Below are positions 32,663-38,667 of a stretch of DNA of 38,667 nucleotides, piece after piece. The stretch lies in assembly GCA_030146045.1 (NCBI GenBank), contig JASLDG010000043.1, positions 1-38,667 on the forward strand, in the 5' to 3' direction. The position numbers were made by a program, and so were the translations under genes. Numbering within the stretch: position 1 is the first letter of the stretch; every line of letters starts with the position of its first letter. The notes under the pieces were generated by a model that had not been told where the DNA came from, ran no database searches, and saw nothing but the letters and a program-made list of their open reading frames with translations. The stretch is from Candidatus Saccharimonadales bacterium (GTDB lineage: Bacteria; Patescibacteriota; Saccharimonadia; Saccharimonadales; Saccharimonadaceae).

Positions 32663-34003
32663 ATGAAGAAGATTAAAGTTTCCATCCAAGACGAACACAC
32701 TCTGATATTGCAAGAAGACGCAGCCAAAGGCGACAGTATTGATCTTAAAACAATTCATGAAACTGACATTGATGCATCAACTATTCAAAGTGTCGTTAAT
32801 TCGATTAAACGAGATGCTTTTGAAACAGAACTCGCGAAAGCACGAGCCGCGATTGAGCGCGAGAAAGCACTCGAAGCACAGCTTGGGGAGCAGAAACTTC
32901 TTGAACGCATCGCTGCGCTCGAAAAAGAGAAGACTGCCGCCACGCAACTTGCCGAAGCGACAACGCGCAATCTGACACAAGCTGATCTTGCGGCACGTGA
33001 TGCAGAAATCGCTGAACTGCGAGCGCAACTCCATGCAACAGCCACCGAGAAGCAGCTTGCCGTGAGCGAGGCGACTAGCAAAATAGAAAAAGAGCGTGAT
33101 CAACTGGCAAGTGATATTCGTGTCAAAGAAAACGAAAAGCAGCTACTCGAATCGACACTAAAAGAAAAGTACGAAACACAACTGCGAGACAGAGAAGATA
33201 CGATTGAACGCTTAAAAGATATGAAAGCGAAATTGTCGGTCAAGTTGGTAGGTGAAAATTTAGAACAACACTGCCAGAATGAATTTAATTCTGTACGAGC
33301 AGGGCAGTTTCCGTATGCCTATTTCGAAAAAGATAACGAAGCCGTCAAAGCTATTGGCGAAGAAAAGGGCACTAAAGGTGACTTCGTCTACCGAGATTAC
33401 GACACTACGGGCGGGACTGAAATTATCAGCATCATGTTTGAGATGAAAGACGAGCAAGATGTCTCATCAAATAAACGTACTGTCGAAAGCCACCTTGATA
33501 AACTCGACAAAGACCGCAAAAAGAAAAACCTTGAATACGCAGTACTCGTGACGTTGCTCGAGGCCGATAATGAACTCTACAACCGCGGTATTGTCGATGT
33601 ATCTTACAAGTATGACAAGATGTTTGTCATCCGACCCCAATTCTTTCTCCCACTCATTTCGCTCCTCAAAAGCGCCAATACAAAGTCGCTTGAAGCTAAA
33701 CGAGAGCTCCTCGCCTTGCAAACACAGAATATTGATATCACCAATTTTGAAGAAAGTATGGAAGATTTCAAGCAGGCATTTGGACGCAACTACGAGCTGG
33801 CTGGCCGCAAATTTAGCGAAGCCATAGACGGTATCGATAAAACTATCAAGCAGCTGGAAAAAACCAAGCAAGCACTGTTATCGAGCGAAAATAATTTGCG
33901 CCTTGCCAATGACAAAGCACAAGACCTAACAATCAAAAAACTGACACGAGGCAACCCAACCATGGCAGCAAAATTTGCCGATCTTACTGACGAGTCCACT
34001 TAA
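32663..34003 (+). CDS. DUF2130 coiled-coil protein
   Basis: 446 residues. The first 200 form a long coiled coil (for example ELAKARAAIEREKALEAQLG and EKERDQLASDIRVKENEKQL). The DUF2130 domain follows (about 205-360): LVGENLEQHCQNEFNSVRAG, KGDFVYRDYD, ISIMFEMKDEQD, LDKDRKKKNLEYAVLVTLLE, GIVDVSYKYDKMFVIRPQFF. It resembles the restriction-endonuclease fold (conserved GDF and EMK), so a DNA-related role is often suggested. ATG 32663 is chosen because GGAGAAGG lies eight bases upstream and TATACT at 32635-32640 starts the mRNA there; an ATG at 32645 would be right at the start of the transcript. Confidence 0.85.
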   Translation: MKKIKVSIQDEHTLILQEDAAKGDSIDLKTIHETDIDASTIQSVVNSIKRDAFETELAKARAAIEREKALEAQLGEQKLLERIAALEKEKTAATQLAEATTRNLTQADLAARDAEIAELRAQLHATATEKQLAVSEATSKIEKERDQLASDIRVKENEKQLLESTLKEKYETQLRDREDTIERLKDMKAKLSVKLVGENLEQHCQNEFNSVRAGQFPYAYFEKDNEAVKAIGEEKGTKGDFVYRDYDTTGGTEIISIMFEMKDEQDVSSNKRTVESHLDKLDKDRKKKNLEYAVLVTLLEADNELYNRGIVDVSYKYDKMFVIRPQFFLPLISLLKSANTKSLEAKRELLALQTQNIDITNFEESMEDFKQAFGRNYELAGRKFSEAIDGIDKTIKQLEKTKQALLSSENNLRLANDKAQDLTIKKLTRGNPTMAAKFADLTDEST

Positions 34004-34004
34004 C

Positions 34005-35516
34005 TTAAACGATTGGTGTTTCGTCGTCGGATGTGTGGCGCACCTTGGTGCCGTGTAGCGGCATCTTTGGTAGCCGCAATACAAATCGCGCCAAACGATG
34101 ATGAGCTTGGGGTGTAATTTGCCAACGCATGAGGTTTTGGAAAGGTGATTCGTTGCGCGCAGCCGTGAGCTTTTGGCGTAGCGGACGTGCCAACATACTG
34201 CCAAATGTCGCGCCAATTGCAATCGCAAGACCAGTCGTGCCGACCGTAAATAGTGTACCCAGCGCTTTAAAAAAGAGTGGATCACCAGGCGGATAATTAA
34301 TCAGTTGCATCAGGCCGTTATAGAGCATCAGCCCCGGCACCAGCGGAATAATACCAGCTGCGATAACCCCTACCGATGGCGTATTCCACAAACGAGAGGT
34401 GAGGGCAGCCGTGAGACCTACAAACGCCGCCGCAATACCACTGGCTGGCACAATTGAAATCCCCAGCCAATTGACCGATGAATACATGATATAGAGCCCG
34501 ATACCACCAATCGCTCCGATCCACGGAATCGCCTTGAACGATGTCTGGGTTGAAATCGTATAGCCAATCGTAGCCGTAACCGCACCCGCAACCTGAAACC
34601 ACACCGTATTAAGCGTCAACGGGTCTGGCGAAACTGCGATACCAATCCCGCTTTTGCGACCGATATACAACCCCAACATGATACCCACTACAATCGCCAC
34701 TGTCTGCAGCATCGCCTTGGCAAGCCGAGCGCTGGCGGTAATATAGTACTCCTCAATCGCGTCTTGAATCGCCCCAACGACAGCCAGTCCCGCCACCAAC
34801 ATAATAATACCGCCCACCACAATCAGCGTTGGATTCATACCTTCAAAAAACGCCACGTTGTGATGCGCGAGTTGGTTCAGCACTATCGCAACCACCGTCA
34901 CAAAAGTAGCGGCGGCAATATTACGGAAAAAAGGTGCGAAGGAGCGTTTGCCTAAAACATATAGCAAACGATCAACCACGATACCGATAATAAACGTGGT
35001 CAGAATCACACGCCATGACGAGGTAAACATCAACGACACACCCGCAACCAACACTCCGTTACCCATCATCACCAACCACCATGGGAACCGCCGTGGTTTT
35101 TCTAAAATAGCATCAAGCCGCTCTTCGGCCGCATCGAGTGTCACTTTACCTTTGCGAATATCACTTACTAGCGTCTGAATCGACTGGACGGTCATGTAAT
35201 TCACATCGCGCAGCGCCACAGGCCGAATCAATGTTAACGGCTCTTTTTCGATACCGCGGAGTTGCGACACCATCAAAAGATTCGCCATAATATCAACGTG
35301 CACAGGTCGCGCGCAGTACGTTTCGGTAATATCCAGTGCCCGTGACACAACACTATTCGCCGACACGCCCATCGAAAGCATCTGGTCGGCAACGGTCATC
35401 GTCAAGCGCAGCGCCCGCATGTTGGGCGTCAACGTCTCGCCAATTTTTTCGATTTCGGCGGTAATCAATTCATCACTGTTTGTATTTGGCGAACGGCGCC
35501 ATGGCCATAATCTCAT
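34005..35516 (-). CDS. ThrE-like amino-acid exporter
   Basis: 503 residues. Members of the ThrE family (ThrE domain plus ThrE_2) export threonine and serine. The soluble N-terminal part (about 1-120, LRLTMTVADQMLSMGVSANS) leads to about ten membrane helices (WWLVMMGNGVLVAGVSLMF, NPTLIVVGGIIMLVAGLAVV, then VGVIAAGIIPLVPGLMLYNG). The C-terminus is basic. ATG 35516 has AAGAGG six bases upstream and lies after TATACT (35545-35540); a second ATG at 35537 would lie before the start point. Stop is one base from the DUF2130 stop on the other strand (convergent). Confidence 0.85.
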   Translation of the reverse strand: MRLWPWRRSPNTNSDELITAEIEKIGETLTPNMRALRLTMTVADQMLSMGVSANSVVSRALDITETYCARPVHVDIMANLLMVSQLRGIEKEPLTLIRPVALRDVNYMTVQSIQTLVSDIRKGKVTLDAAEERLDAILEKPRRFPWWLVMMGNGVLVAGVSLMFTSSWRVILTTFIIGIVVDRLLYVLGKRSFAPFFRNIAAATFVTVVAIVLNQLAHHNVAFFEGMNPTLIVVGGIIMLVAGLAVVGAIQDAIEEYYITASARLAKAMLQTVAIVVGIMLGLYIGRKSGIGIAVSPDPLTLNTVWFQVAGAVTATIGYTISTQTSFKAIPWIGAIGGIGLYIMYSSVNWLGISIVPASGIAAAFVGLTAALTSRLWNTPSVGVIAAGIIPLVPGLMLYNGLMQLINYPPGDPLFFKALGTLFTVGTTGLAIAIGATFGSMLARPLRQKLTAARNESPFQNLMRWQITPQAHHRLARFVLRLPKMPLHGTKVRHTSDDETPIV

Positions 35517-35539
35517 ATCAACCCTCTTCTTACTCATCC

Positions 35540-35572
35540 AGTATATCAGACGTGCGCATATCACTGTATAAT
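35540..35572. promoter_or_regulatory. Divergent promoters in 33 bp
   Basis: TATACT on the minus strand (35545-35540) drives the ThrE-like gene. TATAAT on the plus strand (35567-35572) ends six bases before ATG 35579 of the membrane protein. The -35 regions overlap, so the two promoters should compete. Both -35 hexamers are weak. Confidence 0.65.
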
Positions 35573-35578
35573 ACTGAT

Positions 35579-36703
35579 ATGAAGTTGAAATATTTTTTTA
35601 CCACTCTATTAAAACGTAAAAAATCACCCCTTAAACACCATATTATACTTGCTGCAGCTACTCTTGGCGGCGTCGCAATCTTACAGTTGGTATTCGCAGC
35701 CGTCTATCTTGGCGCATTTCACTCGCCAGCAGCACACAACCTTCCCGTGGCTATCGTTGGTGATGAATCACTCGAACCGCTTGCTGAGTCATTCGAACAG
35801 AAAAGCAATCATGCCTACAAAACAACCCTCGTTGCAACCCGTGACGAAGCAGAGAAGCAACTCAAAACACAACAAATCTTCGCCATCTATCATCCATCCG
35901 TACCACAAGGCACCGTGATCATCGCCTCGGCTAACGGCAAATCACTAGCACAGCCACTCACCACATCACTCACGCAGCTTGATGCGTCATATCAACAGCA
36001 AGCACGTCAAGCAGCCGCTGCGCAGCAAAACCAAACGGTAGCCAATGCACCAATTACCGAACCGACTATTGCTGACATAGCCCCACTCCCTGATAGTGAT
36101 AAAAATGGCGTATCATTATTCTACATTGCCTTTTCGGCCGTTTTTGGTGGGTATCTTGCAGCTGTTGCTGTGAACCTTGTGCGCGGCAAACGAGCGTTTT
36201 CTCGACGACTGGCTGTCATACGCATTGCTGGATTCGCGCTTTTTTCGATCATTACCAGCATTGGTGTAGCAATCATTGCCACACAAAGTACCAGTGCCGT
36301 TTCGAGCGATCATTTCTGGACAGTTGTTGGCGTCGCATCGCTGACAACCTTTGGCGTCAGCCTGGTTGCAAGCTCGCTCGTATCACTCCTTGGCGTCCTG
36401 GGTACCGCGCTTGTCATCGTACTGTTTGTTATCTTCGGTACACCTGCATCGGGCGGGCCACTGCCGCTACCACTTACAGGCGCGGGACCATGGCACCTGC
36501 TCGCACCATTCCTTCCGACAGGCGCGGGGTTTGATAGCCTTCGTCAAGCCATCTACTTTGATGGTATCGATGTCATGAAGCATCTCTGGGTACTTATTGG
36601 ATACGTCATTATTGGTACAGGTGTTCTTTTGACATACGGCGCACGCCGATCAAGTGTCAGTACATTTGAAGACGATATCGCAACCGAATACGCACAAAAA
36701 TAG
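35579..36703 (+). CDS. ABC-2/YhgE-like membrane protein
   Basis: 374 residues. One N-terminal helix (ILAAATLGGVAILQLVFAAV, about 23-42) is followed by a large outside domain (about 43-205, with a Gln/Ala-rich part) and six C-terminal helices. The plan matches the YhgE/Pip and ABC-2 permease-like proteins (DUF3533), with VAIVGDES and TGAGPWHLLAPFLPTGAG. It starts at ATG 35579, since TATAAT ends six bases upstream; an in-frame codon at 35480 would place 33 residues before the promoter. No partner ATPase is nearby. Function not proven for the family; transport or phage attachment are known roles. Confidence 0.75.
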   Translation: MKLKYFFTTLLKRKKSPLKHHIILAAATLGGVAILQLVFAAVYLGAFHSPAAHNLPVAIVGDESLEPLAESFEQKSNHAYKTTLVATRDEAEKQLKTQQIFAIYHPSVPQGTVIIASANGKSLAQPLTTSLTQLDASYQQQARQAAAAQQNQTVANAPITEPTIADIAPLPDSDKNGVSLFYIAFSAVFGGYLAAVAVNLVRGKRAFSRRLAVIRIAGFALFSIITSIGVAIIATQSTSAVSSDHFWTVVGVASLTTFGVSLVASSLVSLLGVLGTALVIVLFVIFGTPASGGPLPLPLTGAGPWHLLAPFLPTGAGFDSLRQAIYFDGIDVMKHLWVLIGYVIIGTGVLLTYGARRSSVSTFEDDIATEYAQK

Positions 36704-36708
36704 GGCAT

Positions 36709-36739
36709 GTCGAAGCCCCGCGTTATGCGAGGCTTCGAC
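36709..36739. terminator. Hairpin between convergent genes
   Basis: GTCGAAGCC(C)CGC and GCG(A)GGCTTCGAC pair for 12 bp around GTTAT. No T-run on either strand, so it is a weak terminator. Confidence 0.5.
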
Positions 36740-36757
36740 CGAGTTAGACGGGAGCAC

Positions 36758-37330
36758 TCACGCGCGGGGCGAGCTCGGATGGATAGTGATTGACCGAGTT
36801 GTCAGACGACGCCCGTCGTACGTCGTCTCGTGCTGGTCGTTTGGTCGTATCGACAGTGAGTCGTGCTCGGGCACTTCGTCGATATATGACTCGAGCTCCA
36901 AACGATGTTCATCACACTGCGACAAAAACGACAGGAATTTGTCAGGACTCAGCACATACTTACGTATAGGTCTGCCAATCTTGCGTATAAAACCGCGACG
37001 GCGCGCGACTTCCATGATACCTTCACTGTCAGTTATTTTGACTTTTGCCGGCACCTTGCGCAGACTCACGACCGCACTATGTAGTGCAAACGAACGTTTG
37101 CCAGGCTGTAGCACGGTGCCACGGTGGCGCATCACCATGTCGTGCAACGCACCATCAAGCACGCGGATAGAATCTTCCAGCGGTGCAAGTTCAGCTGCCT
37201 GACGCTCGGCCAGTTGCCGACGTTCACTTTCGTGCTGCGCCTTAATTGTTTCGCGCCGCACCTCCAAACGCAACCGTTTGCTTGCTTGTGTATCCAGCTC
37301 TGCAATGATCTCATTGCTGTCGACCGACAC
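36758..37330 (-). CDS. Gam-like host-nuclease inhibitor
   Basis: 190 residues. A helical N-terminal half (about 10-65, rich in Glu and Arg: RLEVRRETIKAQHESERRQL) is followed by a part resembling Mu Gam: FALHSAVVSLRKVPAKVKIT, then GIMEVARRRGFIRKIGRPIR and KYVLSPDKFLSF. Gam proteins bind DNA ends and block exonucleases such as RecBCD. The basic region fits DNA binding. A GTG at 37330 has GGAGG eight bases upstream, whereas the ATG at 37345 contains that GGAGG and has no ribosome binding site, so the GTG is preferred. A prophage origin is possible, but no other phage genes are near. A TATAAT is at 37373-37368. Confidence 0.55.
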   Translation of the reverse strand: MSVDSNEIIAELDTQASKRLRLEVRRETIKAQHESERRQLAERQAAELAPLEDSIRVLDGALHDMVMRHRGTVLQPGKRSFALHSAVVSLRKVPAKVKITDSEGIMEVARRRGFIRKIGRPIRKYVLSPDKFLSFLSQCDEHRLELESYIDEVPEHDSLSIRPNDQHETTYDGRRLTTRSITIHPSSPRA

Positions 37331-37425
37331 GTCAACCACCTCCATGAATTTTGAATGAGCTATTCTAATTATATAATATAGACATACAAAAACAATTACT
37401 ACTTCACTTTTTCACATAATAGGCG

Positions 37426-37431
37426 TATACT
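37426..37431 (+). promoter_or_regulatory. -10 box of the 231-residue gene
   Basis: TATACT ends nine bases before ATG 37441; TTCACT at 37403-37408 is a weak -35 at 17 bases. The leader would be only a few bases long. Confidence 0.45.
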
Positions 37432-37440
37432 ACCTGCATT

Positions 37441-38136
37441 ATGAACCGGCCACCCGAAATACGTGCATCACTCATACGATCACCAGAAGAATACACTGTC
37501 GAGCACATAGCACAATATGCCAATGAGCTTCTGCGGAAGTTTGGCAGCACAAAAGATGGAGACTTTCGACTTCCGTGGCGATCTCATCTTGGTGATTTCA
37601 CGCTGTTATGTAAAAGCATGGATGAAGAATATCCACAATACCAGCTTGACGTTCAAGACGATTCCAAAATAAATATGCGAGATGTCTATATATTTCTTCC
37701 CACGTATGCGCATGTTTCTCACCGCGATGAGAATGACAATGTCATCGCAACTGACACACCTACTGAAGATGACTTGGCTGTCATGGCGTACTTGCGAAGC
37801 AACCCGTATCTCAAGGAGCCACTTGGTAATCGTAAAACTAGCCGCATGTATCGAGCAACTATGGCACACCTTGCAATCGACAACATTCACCAAGCGGGTC
37901 TGATTAGCATTGCCGAGCTTGCTACCGAGCGCCAGACATCAATCTACCTATCAAAACTTGCATATGCACAGCAAGAAGCATTTGATACTGGCATCGACAT
38001 AGATGGCTGCACGTACTTCTTCACTCCAAAACAGGCTGATATCGCACAAGCCCTCAGTGAACAGATACTAACACACCGTCATAATCAGCGAGCTCTCCCT
38101 CCAGCCTCTCATGGAGATGATCCTATGCAAATTTAA
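37441..38136 (+). CDS. Unknown 231-residue protein
   Basis: Soluble, no family recognised. Blocks that stand out are SPEEYTVEHIAQYANELLRK, WRSHLGDFTLLCKSMDEEYP, VYIFLPTYAHVS and TEDDLAVMAYLRSNPYLKEP. A helical second half (about 140-225) follows. There is no ribosome binding site and the promoter is close to the ATG, so the transcript has almost no leader. The stop overlaps the end of the convergent YaaA gene by four bases. Confidence 0.55.
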   Translation: MNRPPEIRASLIRSPEEYTVEHIAQYANELLRKFGSTKDGDFRLPWRSHLGDFTLLCKSMDEEYPQYQLDVQDDSKINMRDVYIFLPTYAHVSHRDENDNVIATDTPTEDDLAVMAYLRSNPYLKEPLGNRKTSRMYRATMAHLAIDNIHQAGLISIAELATERQTSIYLSKLAYAQQEAFDTGIDIDGCTYFFTPKQADIAQALSEQILTHRHNQRALPPASHGDDPMQI

Positions 38137-38667
38137 CTTTTGCGTACACTAAGCCCAATACCGCCAAATTTATCACAGACAAAAGTAGGGACTTCGGGTG
38201 TACTGAGCGAAGTCTCATAGCGATACCCAAGTTCCGAGAATTCTTTCAGTGCCGTAACGTTTTCAACCCGCTGTGTAATCATCCAATGGGCAAACGCGCC
38301 ACGCGCGATTTTGGCATGAACAGTGACGAAGATCGGCTCGCCTGACACCGTATGGCGCGTCAAAAATCGCGGGGCTATGACAGGTAGGGAAGTATACGGC
38401 AACAGCGCCTTTGTATACTCGACAGCCGAAAGATTTACTAGTGTCGTCGTTTCTGGCGATACCGCACCGGTAATCGCATCATTCCAAAAGCGATACAAAT
38501 TACCATACTGATCATCTGGCAAACAATAGCCCATCTCCAACCGATAGGGCAGAATACTATCTAACGCACGCAAACCACCGTAGAGCCCCGACAAAATCAC
38601 TAAGTGCTCGTTTGCATAGCGTCGATCATCCTCTGTGAGTGTCGCCACTTGGAGGCCACTATAAATA
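38133..38667 (-). CDS. yaaA: YaaA-family protein, 5' end cut by window edge
   Basis: The frame is open to the right edge, so the N-terminal part is missing; a GTG at 38648 is only an internal codon. Family hallmarks: YANEHLVILSGLYGGLRALD, then LPYRLEMG, YRFWNDAIT, NLSAVEYTKALLP, FVTVHAKIARGAFAHWM and LGYRYETSLS. YaaA (UPF0246) binds DNA and lowers free iron during peroxide stress in E. coli. About half of the usual 250 residues lie beyond the window. The C-terminal 45 residues are polar and end in VRKS. Confidence 0.88.
   Translation of the reverse strand, partial: IYSGLQVATLTEDDRRYANEHLVILSGLYGGLRALDSILPYRLEMGYCLPDDQYGNLYRFWNDAITGAVSPETTTLVNLSAVEYTKALLPYTSLPVIAPRFLTRHTVSGEPIFVTVHAKIARGAFAHWMITQRVENVTALKEFSELGYRYETSLSTPEVPTFVCDKFGGIGLSVRKS

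Noticed and set aside
32777..33103. Antisense ORFs opposite the DUF2130 gene
   Set aside because: Cys/Ser/Arg-rich translations opposite a coiled coil are a usual composition artefact; no start signals.
35480..35578. Longer start for the ABC-2/YhgE-like protein
   Set aside because: The extra 33 residues lie upstream of the promoter -10 and overlap the divergent ThrE-like gene.
1..38667. Recoded TGA (Gracilibacteria-type code)
   Set aside because: Several genes end in TGA at the family's normal C-terminus with a coupled start right there, for example KAP to hsdS.

Overview
The window is 38.7 kb of a bacterial chromosome that looks like Candidatus Saccharibacteria (TM7, Patescibacteria). The support is the mix of families: a sortase, excalibur and EF-hand envelope proteins, a DUF4342 protein, a DUF2130 coiled-coil protein, a YitT protein and a fused OtsA-OtsB. 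TGA behaves as a normal stop codon, which argues against the recoded lineages (Gracilibacteria, Absconditabacteria). The assignment is an inference from gene content. No rRNA, tRNA, CRISPR array, insertion sequence or integrase was seen.

Left part (1-12.3 kb). The 3' end of a sortase gene is coupled to a glycosyltransferase-like membrane protein. An AMIN-like lipoprotein and a 14-helix MFS exporter follow. Next come an ArsR repressor with a 24-bp palindrome over its promoter, a luciferase-like flavin oxidoreductase and an F420/NADP-reductase-like protein. A minus-strand operon of five genes then runs from 10.26 to 6.12 kb: OmpA-domain anchor, coiled-coil protein, membrane coiled-coil protein, excalibur protein, DUF4342. 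A gap at 10.6-11.07 kb holds two very small ORFs (23 and 38 codons) with their own signals. A GNAT acetyltransferase and an excisionase-like HTH protein follow.

Middle (12.4-26.8 kb): a defence island. After radC comes a type I restriction-modification locus, hsdM, hsdS and hsdR, all apparently intact. Two AT-richer sets of accessory genes interrupt it. Between hsdM and hsdS is a tightly coupled four-gene module: a small membrane protein, an 82-residue repeat protein, a hidden 36-residue protein and a KAP-type P-loop NTPase. The two small proteins share a short motif, F/I-S/T-A-x-N/S-I/V-x-x-P, in four copies. Between hsdS and hsdR are a protein with a HEPN-like R-x4-H motif, an HTH protein and an 895-residue SF1 helicase. 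An unknown protein and a ribbon-helix-helix/YfbU fusion close the island. The KAP module is the best candidate for an undescribed system.

Right part (27-38.7 kb). A small EF-hand protein diverges from an excalibur membrane protein. A 44-residue Cys-rich protein, a trehalose-6-phosphate synthase/phosphatase, an XRE regulator with a zinc ribbon, and a YitT protein that appears to start with ATC follow. Then come a DUF2130 protein, a ThrE-like exporter divergent from an ABC-2/YhgE-like membrane protein, a Gam-like protein, an unknown protein, and a YaaA gene cut by the window edge.

A recurring feature is leaderless transcription. For at least six genes a good -10 box ends exactly 6 bases before the ATG and there is no ribosome binding site. 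This geometry decides several start codons given here.
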